Source: Brevundimonas sp.
GTDB taxonomy: Bacteria > Pseudomonadota > Alphaproteobacteria > Caulobacterales > Caulobacteraceae
NCBI GenBank assembly: GCA_022712235.1
Contig: JALAGW010000323.1
Span: forward strand, 1-9,318
Length of the DNA stretch: 9,318 nucleotides
Direction of reading: 5' to 3'
The position numbers and the translations under genes were made by a program. The first letter of the stretch is position 1. Each line of letters starts with the position of its first letter. This document shows positions 1 to 6,052 of the stretch, piece by piece. The notes below the pieces were generated by a model. The model was given only the letters and a program-made list of their open reading frames with translations, did not search any database and was not told where the DNA came from.

Positions 1-475
1 GTTCACCCGGTGCCGTGCGGGTGCCTTCCGGAAAGATCAGGATCTGGCGCGCGTCGGCCAGACGGGCGCGGGTCTGGCGCACCATGTCCTTCCGCGCCTT
101 GGCGTGGGCGGCGCGGTCGACGGCGATCATCCTCGTCTTCCAGGCGAACCAGCCGAAGAAGGGCAGGGGCATCAGCTCCTTCTTCAGGACGAAGCAGGGG
201 TCGTCGAGAATGGCGAAGGGGGCCACCACGTCCAGCATGCCCTGGTGCTTGGCGGCGATCAGGGCGGCGCCGGTCGGCCGGTGCTCCAGCCCCCGAAACT
301 CGACGCGGACGCCGGCGATCCAGCGCAGGCCGAACAGGACGAAACGCGCCCACAGCTTGATGACGCCCATGGCGATCCGGTGCGGCATGAGCAGGGCCGG
401 CGACAGGCCGACGGCGAAGACCACCATCGACAGATAGAGCCACAGGGTGAAGGTCAGGGAGCGCAGGACGGTCAT
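1..475 (-). CDS. plsC: 1-acyl-sn-glycerol-3-phosphate acyltransferase (PlsC family), 3' part missing
   Basis: This is a lysophosphatidate acyltransferase, which adds the second acyl chain to lysophosphatidic acid to make phosphatidic acid at the cytoplasmic membrane. The first 158 residues are in the window and the gene runs off the left edge. A hydrophobic N-terminal segment (about residues 8-30) is followed by acyltransferase motif I, KHQGMLD (H77 and D82, the HX4D pair, with Lys where Asn is common). Next come the KKELMPLPFFGW block (98-109) and the FPEGTR motif (148-153), which binds the glycerol phosphate. The ATG at 475 lies two bases past the TGA of the upstream ydcF-type gene, with an AAGG ribosome site (483-486) seven bases away, so translation is probably coupled. 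It is the last visible gene of the ftsE-ftsX-ydcF-plsC run. The family is clear; acyl specificity cannot be read. Confidence 0.93.
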   Translation of the reverse strand, partial: MTVLRSLTFTLWLYLSMVVFAVGLSPALLMPHRIAMGVIKLWARFVLFGLRWIAGVRVEFRGLEHRPTGAALIAAKHQGMLDVVAPFAILDDPCFVLKKELMPLPFFGWFAWKTRMIAVDRAAHAKARKDMVRQTRARLADARQILIFPEGTRTAPGE

Positions 476-477
476 TC

Positions 478-1107
478 TCAGGCCTTGGAGGCGGCTTCGG
501 CGTCGGCAGGGCGTTCAGGGTGGCGACCCGTCAGGCGATGCATCCCTTCGCGGCCCAGAACAGTCAGGTATTTCATGTATTCCAGCGTCATGCGTCGAGC
601 GGTGACGGCGGCCCGCCACCAGCGCGAATTGTCGAGCGAGGGGGTTGAGACGGCGTAGGGCGTCAGGCGCACGCCCGGCGCCGCGCCGCGAATCTCCAGC
701 AGACTGCGCGGCATGTGATAGTCGGAGGTGACGACGATCAGGTCGTCATAGCCCTTGGCCCGCGCCCAGGCGGCGATCTCCTGGGCGTTTCCGACGGTGT
801 TCTCGGCCTCGAAACCCAGGTCGACGCAGCAGTTGAACAGCTTGCTCGAGCCCGGAGTCAGGGCGCGCAGCTCCTGACGGCGCACGTCGCGGTTGACGCC
901 TGAGATCAGCACCCGGCGGCCCTTGTCCAGCTCCAGAAGACGGATGGCGGCGTTGACGCGCTCGGCCGAGGGACCGGTCAGGGCGACGATGGCGTCGGCG
1001 CGCGCGGGCTCGGGCGCCGGCGTCAGGCCGCGCACGCGCTCGGCGAAGGCGAACAGCCCCACCAGCCACATCAGCGCCACCACGGCGATCAGCGTCAGGA
1101 ACTTCAT
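478..1107 (-). CDS. YdcF/SanA-type DUF218 envelope protein
   Basis: A 209-residue DUF218 (YdcF/SanA) family protein. Residues 2-22 form a single N-terminal membrane helix or uncleaved signal, and the rest is probably periplasmic. The family core is visible: the ADAIVALTG strand (37-45), GRRVLISG (63-70), CVDLGFEAENTVGNAQE (94-110) with the typical ENT..NA signature, and LIVVTSDYHMPRS (123-135). The biochemical activity of this family is poorly defined; members have been tied to envelope barrier function and vancomycin sensitivity (SanA). The ATG lies 9 bases after the ftsX stop, with no good ribosome site, and the stop is 2 bases before plsC. Co-transcription with a division ABC transporter and a phospholipid acyltransferase points to an envelope job, but this is context only. 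Family call firm, function unknown. Confidence 0.88.
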   Translation of the reverse strand: MKFLTLIAVVALMWLVGLFAFAERVRGLTPAPEPARADAIVALTGPSAERVNAAIRLLELDKGRRVLISGVNRDVRRQELRALTPGSSKLFNCCVDLGFEAENTVGNAQEIAAWARAKGYDDLIVVTSDYHMPRSLLEIRGAAPGVRLTPYAVSTPSLDNSRWWRAAVTARRMTLEYMKYLTVLGREGMHRLTGRHPERPADAEAASKA

Positions 1108-1116
1108 GATGCTTAA

Positions 1117-1998
1117 CTAGCCACGACCGCCCAGCTTCGCCAGCGCCGTAAAGCGCGCGGCCAGCAATGCGACGCCGAAAGCCAGCAGCGGACAGGCGAT
1201 CAGGATGGCCAGATCGCTGAAGGCCAGAGGCAGGGCCGGGGTCAGTCCGCCCTCGCCGCCGAGCAGGCGCAGCAGGGCCAGCAACAGGGCGGCGACGCCC
1301 GCCCCCAGAGCCCCGGCCTTCGCCGCCAGCCCGCCGAAGCGGCGCTGGAACAGGCCGGCGACATAGCCGTCAGACGCGCCGTTCAGGCTCAGGGTCTCGA
1401 TCACGCCGGCCTGGGCCGCCATGCCCGCGCGGGTGGCGTAGGCGATGACCGCCGCCGTGGCCGCCGCGATCAGCAGGAAGGCCGCGCCGGCCAGGGCCGT
1501 GATGACGCCCGCCGAACGCTCGACTTCGCCGCGCCACAGGCTGTGGTCGTCGACGGTGGCGTCCAGGCCGGCTTCGGCCAGGGCGCGGCTGAGGGTCGGC
1601 GCGCTGGCCGGGGCCTTCGGGTCCAGGCGGACGGTGACCAGATGGGGCAGGGGCAGGTCGGGCAGGGCCGCCTCGCCGACCCAGGGGCGCAGCAGGCTTT
1701 CGGCGGCCTTGCGGTCCATGGCCTCGGCTTCGGCCACGCCCTTGACCCCGGCCAGGGTTTCGGCGGCGCGGGCGGCGGCGGTCGGGCCGGTCTCGTCCAC
1801 GCGAGGGCGGACCTGAACCGTGGCCTCGGCCCGCAGCTGGCGGGCCCAGCCATGAGCGGCGCGGTCGGCGGCCAGGGCCCCGACGGCGGTGATGGAGGCC
1901 AGGAAGCACAGGACGGCGACCACCACCATCAGCCAACGCTCGCCGCCCGCCTCGCGCGACAGCAGGCTCGGCCCGCGTGTGAACAGGGCGCGGATCAT
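1117..1998 (-). CDS. ftsX: Cell division protein FtsX (membrane subunit of the FtsEX ABC complex)
   Basis: This 293-residue integral membrane partner of FtsE is expected to sit in the divisome and pass ATP-driven conformational change to periplasmic cell-wall hydrolases or their activators. Four membrane segments are visible (about 22-44, 165-188, 222-246, 262-284), with a large periplasmic domain between the first two (about 45-164). This is the FtsX topology. The cytoplasmic signature after TM2, VIETLSLNGASDGYVAGLFQRRF (199-221), matches the conserved 'I..L.L.GA....I...F' stretch of the family. The start codon overlaps the ftsE stop by 4 bases (ATGA, 1995-1998), which fixes the start and implies translational coupling. 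The sequence is Ala-rich and divergent, as is usual in alphaproteobacteria. Symbol assignment rests on topology plus the adjacent FtsE ATPase. Confidence 0.92.
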   Translation of the reverse strand: MIRALFTRGPSLLSREAGGERWLMVVVAVLCFLASITAVGALAADRAAHGWARQLRAEATVQVRPRVDETGPTAAARAAETLAGVKGVAEAEAMDRKAAESLLRPWVGEAALPDLPLPHLVTVRLDPKAPASAPTLSRALAEAGLDATVDDHSLWRGEVERSAGVITALAGAAFLLIAAATAAVIAYATRAGMAAQAGVIETLSLNGASDGYVAGLFQRRFGGLAAKAGALGAGVAALLLALLRLLGGEGGLTPALPLAFSDLAILIACPLLAFGVALLAARFTALAKLGGRG

Positions 1999-2720
1999 GC
2001 GGCCTCTCCCGCCGGGGCGGTCAGGCCCAGATGGCCGTTTTCCAGCCGCAGCACGGCGGCGCCGACCCGCTCGGCCAGAGCCTCGTCGTGACTGGCGATC
2101 AGGATCGTGGCGCCCAGCCTGTTCAGGGACTGGAACAGTCGCATCAGTTTCTCGCCCATGGCGCGGTCCACGCTGCCGGTGGGTTCGTCGGCCAGGATCA
2201 GGCGGGGGCGGGTGATGACGGCGCGGGCGATGGCCAGACGCTGCTTCTCGCCGCCGGACAGGGCAGGCGGCAGGGCGTTCATGCGGTCGCCCAGGCCGAC
2301 CCAGCGCAGCATCTCGGCCACGTCGGCGGCATGGTCGGCGGGACGACCGCCCGCCAGGGTCAGGGGCAGGGCGGCGTTCTCAAAGGCCGTCAGGTGGTCC
2401 AGCAGGCGGAAATCCTGAAACACCACCCCCATCCGTCGACGGAAGGCGGGGACGCCGCCGCGCGGCAGGTCCGTGACCTCGCGCCCGAACAGACTGATTC
2501 GCCCCGTCTGGGGCCGTTCGGCCAGGGTCAGGAGCCGCAAAAGCGAAGACTTGCCCGCGCCGGACGGTCCGGTAAGGAAGTGGAAAGAGCCCTGCGGCAG
2601 ACTAAGGTTAACGTCGCGCAGGACGTCGGGCCTGTCCGCATAGCCGAAACTCACGCCCCGCAGGCGGACGGTGTCGGGCGCGGATTCGGGGTCGGCGGCG
2701 CGTCGGGTCGAGTTTGGCAT
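1995..2720 (-). CDS. ftsE: Cell division ATP-binding protein FtsE
   Basis: Cytoplasmic ATPase of the FtsEX complex. All ABC elements are present in order over 241 residues: Walker A GPSGAGKSS (51-59), Q-loop Gln102 in VVFQDF, signature LSGGEKQR (154-161), Walker B RLILADEP (173-180), D-loop GSVD (182-185, where GNLD/GNVD is more usual), and switch His211 in ASHD. The start chosen is the ATG at 2720. It leaves about 17 residues ahead of the first conserved strand (VRLRGVSFGY), somewhat longer than in E. coli, and no Shine-Dalgarno site is obvious. An in-frame ATG at 2795 is possible but would add Arg/Pro-rich residues unlike FtsE and would overlap the start of the divergent zinc-ribbon gene. 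First gene of the ftsE-ftsX-ydcF-plsC operon; its promoter must lie in or near the 73-bp gap at 2721-2793. Confidence 0.95.
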   Translation of the reverse strand: MPNSTRRAADPESAPDTVRLRGVSFGYADRPDVLRDVNLSLPQGSFHFLTGPSGAGKSSLLRLLTLAERPQTGRISLFGREVTDLPRGGVPAFRRRMGVVFQDFRLLDHLTAFENAALPLTLAGGRPADHAADVAEMLRWVGLGDRMNALPPALSGGEKQRLAIARAVITRPRLILADEPTGSVDRAMGEKLMRLFQSLNRLGATILIASHDEALAERVGAAVLRLENGHLGLTAPAGEAA

Positions 2721-2793
2721 CAGGTTTCGTATTGGACCGGGGCGTTGCGGGCGCCTCGACAGGAGGGGGCGTCGAGCCTCGCAGTCAGCCGAC

Positions 2794-3663
2794 ATGATAC
2801 TGACCTGCCCCGCCTGCGCCACCAGCTATTTTGTTCCCGATGAAGCGATCGGCCCGAACGGCCGCCGCGTGCGCTGCAAATCCTGCGGCCATGACTGGCG
2901 CGCGACGCTGGAGGACGAGCCTCTGGAACTGTCCGCCGCCGAAGACCCCGTGGTCGAAAGCGGCTTCGGCAAGCGTGAGGAAGCGCCCGAGAGTCTGGCC
3001 GAGACGCCCGCTCCGGAACTGCCGCGCGCCTTCCGCGCCAAGGCCGAGCAGAAACGCCGGATGAAGAAGGCCGCGGCCCAGGGCGTCGCCTGGGCCGCCC
3101 TGGCCGTCATCCTGCTGGCCCTGATCGGCGCCGCCTTCGCCTTCCGCCTGCAGATCGTTCAGGCCTGGCCCCAGGCCGCCGCCGCCTACAAGCTGGTCGG
3201 CGCGCCGGTGAATCTGGCCGGGCTGGATTTCGAGGCCGTGGGCGCCAGGACGGCCGCCCATGATCCGGGCAAGGTCATCGTGTCCGGCGCCCTGCGCAAT
3301 ATTCGCGACAACGAGGTCGTCGCCCCGCCGGTGCGCGTGGCCCTGCTGAACGCGGCGGGCGCCGAGGTGGCGCATCGCATCGTCCGTCTGGAGACCGCCC
3401 CTGTCCTGCCGGGCAAGGTTCAGGGTTTCGCGGTCGTCATTCCTGATCCGGAGCGCAAGGCCTCGGGCGTCGGCGTCGATTTCGTGCTGGAGTCGAAAAA
3501 GACCGCGCAGGCTGCGCCGCCGCTCGCGCCCCGCATCGAACAGGCCGCCGCCCGCCCGGCGCGACGCGCGCCGCCGCCGGCCCCTGAGGAGGGCCTGCGT
3601 CGCGCCACGGCCTATGATCTGACGCCGGTGGACGCGACGCCTCTCGACAGCCGCCCCGCCTAG
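2794..3663 (+). CDS. zitP: ZitP-like zinc-ribbon (MJ0042) / DUF3426 membrane protein
   Basis: A 289-residue protein with a clear MJ0042 zinc ribbon at the extreme N-terminus (Cys5, Cys8, Cys28, Cys31). An acidic/proline-rich linker (about 38-78), a basic patch (81-93), one membrane helix (about 97-118) and a C-terminal DUF3426 domain follow (about 135-235, containing VSGALRNI.D..V.APPVRVALLNAAGAEV). The tail is Pro/Ala/Arg-rich and looks disordered. This is the architecture of ZitP of Caulobacter, a polar protein that binds PopZ through its zinc ribbon and influences pilus assembly. As I recall that work, basic residues near position 24 and Trp35 matter for PopZ binding, and both Arg24 and Trp35 are present here. 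The start is fixed by the zinc ribbon beginning at MILTCPAC; the only strong purine run, AGGAGG at 2761, is about 27 bases upstream, too far for a normal ribosome site. The domain call is firm; orthology to ZitP is inferred. Confidence 0.8.
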   Translation: MILTCPACATSYFVPDEAIGPNGRRVRCKSCGHDWRATLEDEPLELSAAEDPVVESGFGKREEAPESLAETPAPELPRAFRAKAEQKRRMKKAAAQGVAWAALAVILLALIGAAFAFRLQIVQAWPQAAAAYKLVGAPVNLAGLDFEAVGARTAAHDPGKVIVSGALRNIRDNEVVAPPVRVALLNAAGAEVAHRIVRLETAPVLPGKVQGFAVVIPDPERKASGVGVDFVLESKKTAQAAPPLAPRIEQAAARPARRAPPPAPEEGLRRATAYDLTPVDATPLDSRPA

Positions 3664-3679
3664 GGGGTATCCGCCGGGC

Positions 3680-4219
3680 ATGGCTGATCACGACCCGACG
3701 CCCGCTCCGACCGTTCTTCTGCCGCAAGCCGAGATCGAGGCGATCGTCGCCGATCTGGCGCGGCGCATCGCCCCCGTCATCGACGATGAGACGGTGGCCG
3801 CCGTCCTGCTGACCGGCGGGCTGTGGTTCGGGGCCGACCTGACCCGCGCCCTGTCGCGCGAAGGCCGCCATGTCTGTTTCGACGCCCTGTGGCTGGCCTC
3901 CTATGGCGATGAGACGACCAGCCGGGGCAAGATCGACGTCTACGCCCCCTATCAGCGGCCCATCGCGGGCAAGCGGGTGCTGATCCTCGACGACGTCTTC
4001 GACACCGGTCTGTCGCTGGCCGAGGCGGTGCGCATTACGAAAGAGGCGGGCGCGGCCGAGGTCCTGACCTGCGTCTTCGCCCGCAAGCCCTGGCCCAAGC
4101 CCCGCGCGCCCGAACCCGACTTCGTCGGCTGGGAGGCCCCCAACCGCTTCCTTGTCGGCTACGGCCTGGACCACAGGGGCGGGATGCGCGGCCTGCCGGA
4201 CATCTGCGCGCTGGATTAA
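3680..4219 (+). CDS. hpt: Hypoxanthine-guanine-type phosphoribosyltransferase
   Basis: A type I phosphoribosyltransferase of 179 residues, most like hypoxanthine(-guanine) PRTases that salvage purine bases with PRPP to give IMP/GMP in the cytoplasm. Visible motifs are the pyrophosphate-binding loop LLTGGLWFGADL (43-54), the flexible-loop signature ASYGDETTSRG (73-83), the PRPP motif VLILDDVFDTGLSL (100-113), a Lys/Trp segment FARKPWPK (133-140), and the base-pocket strand FVGWEAPNRFLVGYGLD (148-164), which closely resembles the FVG.E.P..FVVGYGLD end of Hpt proteins. Two departures are notable: Thr45 where the PPi loop usually has Lys or Arg, and DDVFDTG for the usual ED.IDTG. Substrate preference is therefore less certain than the fold. 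The ATG is 16 bases after the zinc-ribbon gene, with AGGGGG (3662-3667) upstream, so the two are probably co-transcribed. Confidence 0.82.
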   Translation: MADHDPTPAPTVLLPQAEIEAIVADLARRIAPVIDDETVAAVLLTGGLWFGADLTRALSREGRHVCFDALWLASYGDETTSRGKIDVYAPYQRPIAGKRVLILDDVFDTGLSLAEAVRITKEAGAAEVLTCVFARKPWPKPRAPEPDFVGWEAPNRFLVGYGLDHRGGMRGLPDICALD

Positions 4220-4233
4220 GCCGCGGAGCGCCG

Positions 4234-4264
4234 TTGCACTGCGAACTGAAAAAAAACAGTGCAA
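4234..4264. repeat. 8-bp perfect inverted repeat with an A8 tract in its loop
   Basis: TTGCACTG (4234-4241) and CAGTGCAA (4257-4264) are exact reverse complements separated by 15 bases that include eight consecutive A residues (4249-4256). A nested ACTG/CAGT pairing (4245-4248 with 4257-4260) is an alternative fold. A further partial copy, TTGGTGCAAT, follows at 4265-4274. It begins 15 bases after the hpt stop. It could be a 3' stem-loop for hpt or a protein-binding site; the lack of a T-tract argues against a classical intrinsic terminator on the plus strand. Confidence 0.55.
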
Positions 4265-4289
4265 TTGGTGCAATGGGACGGACGCCTTT

Positions 4290-4310
4290 CCCTCTCCCGG
4301 CGGGAGAGGG
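4290..4310. repeat. REP-type GC-rich palindrome
   Basis: CCCTCTCCCG (4290-4299) and CGGGAGAGGG (4301-4310) are perfect 10-base arms around one G (about 9 pairs with a 3-base loop if folded). The palindrome is followed by a purine-rich stretch reaching about 4335 (GAGAGGCGAGGG). Palindromes of this CCCTCTCCC/GGGAGAGGG form are familiar as dispersed extragenic repeats in many proteobacterial genomes, usually between genes and often convergent ones, as here. Open frames through such repeats give typical false peptides (S-P-L-R-S-S-R-P-L-P-P-G-E). Copy number in this genome cannot be judged from one window. Confidence 0.6.
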
Positions 4311-4438
4311 CGTGAGCTTCGGAGAGGCGAGGGCGAACCGAAATCCTGATGCGTGCGTCGGCGGGCGGTGATGTCAAAGACCGCGCGCAGTATGGCGCAG
4401 TCCGTGACCCAGGCGGGCATATGAGCTTGGGAACCGTT

Positions 4439-4463
4439 CAATCCCAATGATTTTTGGGGATTG
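4439..4463. repeat. Inverted repeat, possible stem-loop downstream of lysA
   Basis: CAATCCC (4439-4445) pairs exactly with GGGATTG (4457-4463). Two more A-T pairs can form inside if one G is bulged, leaving an AT-rich loop (TGATTT). The element is about 47 bases beyond the lysA stop, on the side where lysA transcription would end. There is no T-tract after the stem on the minus strand, so a terminator role is only a possibility. Confidence 0.35.
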
Positions 4464-4509
4464 GCGCGGGCCGTTGTGCGTGAGGCTCGATCAAGAGCGC
4501 AGGGGGAAC

Positions 4510-5790
4510 CTAGTCGTTCAGCCAGTCCGCCATCGGTTCGCGCGCCAGCATTTCGTCATAGGTCGGGCGCGGGCGGATGACGGCGCTGCGGTCGCCGTCG
4601 ACCAGGACCTCGGCGGTCAGGGGGCGGGTGTTGTATTCGCTGCTCATCACGGCGCCGTAGGCGCCGGCGCTCATGAAGACGACCAGATCGCCGGCCTCGA
4701 ACGGCGGCAGGGCGCGGTCGCGGGCGAAGGTGTCGCCGGTCTCGCAGACCGGGCCGACCACGTCGTAGGGGCGCATCTCGCCCGCGCGCGGCGTCACGGC
4801 CTTCAGATCGTGGAAGGCGTCGTAGAGGGCGGGGCGCATCAGGTCGTTCATCGCTGCGTCCAGCACCAGGAAGCGCCGCCCGTCAGTTCGCTCGTTGACC
4901 TGGATGACCCGGCTCAGCAGGACGCCGGCGTTGGCGGCCATCAGCCGGCCCGGCTCGAACGCCGCCTCGACGTTCAGGCCGTCCAGCACCCGCGCGGCCA
5001 TGGCCACATAGGCCGAGGGCGGCGGGGTGTCGGCCTCGCCGTAGTAGGGCACGCCCAGACCGCCGCCGAGATCGAGGCGGGTGACGCTGTGGCCGTCGGC
5101 CCGCAGAGTCTCGGTCATCTGGCGCAGGACGCCGAACGCGCCTTCCAGCGGCGTCAGGTCGGTGATCTGGCTGCCGATGTGGCAGGCCAGGCCGACGGGC
5201 GTGACGTGCGGCGAGGCGGAGGCGCGGGCGTAGAGACTCAATGCCTCCTCGACCGGCACGCCGAACTTGTCGCCCGCGCCGCCGGTGGTGATCTTGGCGT
5301 GGCCGCCGGCGCCGATCTTGGGATTGACCCGGATGGCGATGGCGGGGGAGGCAGACTTGGCCGCCGCGACGACGATCAGCCGCTCCAGCTCCGCCGAGGA
5401 CTCGACGTTGATCTGGCGCACCCCGACCTCGATGGCGAAGGCCAGTTCGGCGTCGGTCTTGCCCACGCCCGAGAAGATGATGCGCTCGCCCGGCACGCCC
5501 GCCGCCAGCGCTCGCCGGATTTCGCCCTCGGACACGGTGTCGGCGCCGCAGCCCAGCTTGGCCAGGGTCGCCAGCACCGACAGGTTGGAGTTGGCCTTGA
5601 CCGCGAAGGCGATCAGGGCGTCGCCCAGCGCAGGCTTGTGCGCGTCGCAGGCGTCGCGCAGCAGGCCGTAGTGACGGCGCAGGGTGGCCGAGGAATAGAC
5701 ATAGGTCGGGGTCCCGACCTCCGCCGCCAACTCTTCCAGCGAGACGCCCTCGGCGTGCAGAACGCCGTCCTTAAGGTCGAAATAATGCAC
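4510..5790 (-). CDS. lysA: Diaminopimelate decarboxylase
   Basis: PLP-dependent enzyme that decarboxylates meso-diaminopimelate to L-lysine, the last step of the DAP pathway. The protein is 426 residues, normal for the family. Landmarks are FAVKANSN (62-69) with the PLP-binding Lys65, SGVGKTD (107-113), CHIGSQ (203-208) with the PLP-stacking His204, the glycine-rich phosphate site DLGGGLGVPY (240-249), EPGR (279-282), CETGD (349-353) supplying Cys349/Glu350 of the partner-subunit active site, and SAGAYG (374-379). The start is a GTG (5788-5790): the frame is closed shortly upstream by a TGA, and MHYFDLKDGVLHAE matches the usual N-terminus. There is no Shine-Dalgarno sequence before it (the upstream minus-strand sequence is pyrimidine-rich), so it may depend on coupling to the lptM-like gene 34 bases upstream. 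Third gene of the argH-lptM-lysA unit. Confidence 0.97.
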   Translation of the reverse strand: MHYFDLKDGVLHAEGVSLEELAAEVGTPTYVYSSATLRRHYGLLRDACDAHKPALGDALIAFAVKANSNLSVLATLAKLGCGADTVSEGEIRRALAAGVPGERIIFSGVGKTDAELAFAIEVGVRQINVESSAELERLIVVAAAKSASPAIAIRVNPKIGAGGHAKITTGGAGDKFGVPVEEALSLYARASASPHVTPVGLACHIGSQITDLTPLEGAFGVLRQMTETLRADGHSVTRLDLGGGLGVPYYGEADTPPPSAYVAMAARVLDGLNVEAAFEPGRLMAANAGVLLSRVIQVNERTDGRRFLVLDAAMNDLMRPALYDAFHDLKAVTPRAGEMRPYDVVGPVCETGDTFARDRALPPFEAGDLVVFMSAGAYGAVMSSEYNTRPLTAEVLVDGDRSAVIRPRPTYDEMLAREPMADWLND

Positions 5791-5824
5791 CGGCGGGGAG
5801 TCCAGTCAGGAAAGGAGGGAGCGA

Positions 5825-6052
5825 TCAGCGCGACGGCGGACGGCCGAACGGGTCGGAGGCGCCGCTGTCGATCGGGTTGTTCCGGGGGGCGGTGTTGATG
5901 GTCGCCGGTTCGGGCATGCGCTCGGCGTTCTTGTCGCGAGGCGCGCGCTCGGTCTGACGCGGGGCCGCGCCGGGCGCCTCCAGATCGGCCATGCGGCCGC
6001 AGCCCGCCAGCAGAAGGGCGGCGGCGCCCGCGAGGATCAGGGTCTTTTTCAC
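5825..6052 (-). CDS. lptM: Small LptM-like (YifL family) outer-membrane lipoprotein
   Basis: A 75-residue predicted lipoprotein. A short basic N-terminus and hydrophobic segment (MKKTLILAGAAALLLAGC) end in a lipobox LAG-C with the lipid-attachment Cys18. The CGRMADLEAPG sequence just after it fits the CG....L..P pattern of the LptM/YifL family, whose E. coli member helps mature the LPS translocon LptD. The rest (about 30-75) is Pro/Arg/Asn-rich and probably unstructured. The start is GTG at 6052, overlapping the argH stop by four bases (GTGA), which indicates translational coupling. Position between argH and lysA is typical for this family in alphaproteobacteria and supports the call despite the low sequence content. 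It lacks the more usual KG/RG just after the CG, so the functional equivalence is inferred. Confidence 0.75.
   Translation of the reverse strand: MKKTLILAGAAALLLAGCGRMADLEAPGAAPRQTERAPRDKNAERMPEPATINTAPRNNPIDSGASDPFGRPPSR

Larger units (their letters stand above)
4220..4509. other. 290-bp non-coding gap between convergent hpt and lysA
   Basis: This gap separates the convergent ends of hpt and lysA. It holds three inverted repeats, listed separately (4234-4264, 4290-4310, 4439-4463). The short open frames crossing it translate to Pro/Arg/Gly-rich peptides generated by the GC palindrome and carry no recognisable domain, so I treat the gap as non-coding. No tRNA-like cloverleaf was seen. No hairpin followed by a clean T-tract is visible for either convergent gene. 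Confidence 0.7.

Noticed and set aside
2604..2613. CtrA half-site (TTAACC on the minus strand) and a GANTC methylation site at 2683-2687 near the ftsE/zitP start
   Set aside because: Both lie inside ftsE coding sequence. The CtrA motif has only one half, and single GANTC sites occur by chance at this density, so no regulatory claim is made.
2721..2822. N-terminal extension of FtsE to an ATG at 2795 or beyond
   Set aside because: The added residues are Arg/Pro-rich and unlike FtsE, and the extension would overlap the zinc-ribbon coding start. ATG 2720 gives a more normal length.
4261..4280. Sigma-54 promoter suggested by TTGCACCAATTGCA on the minus strand
   Set aside because: The spacing between the GG-like and GC elements is two bases short of the -24/-12 rule, and the invariant GG is TG.
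4273..4365. 30-codon plus-strand ORF in the hpt-lysA gap
   Set aside because: It consists mostly of the translated GC palindrome, has no ribosome site and shows no recognisable features.
3437..4447. Long minus-strand open frame spanning hpt and the 4220-4447 gap
   Set aside because: It is antisense to two well-supported genes for most of its length. In the gap it translates the REP palindrome into Pro/Arg/Gly-rich sequence, and no domain is visible. High GC content makes such long shadow frames common.
4447..5898. Plus-strand open frame of over 480 codons across lysA
   Set aside because: It is an antisense shadow of lysA, whose every catalytic motif is intact. The translation is Gln/Gly/His/Arg-rich low-complexity sequence typical of the reverse strand of a GC-rich gene.
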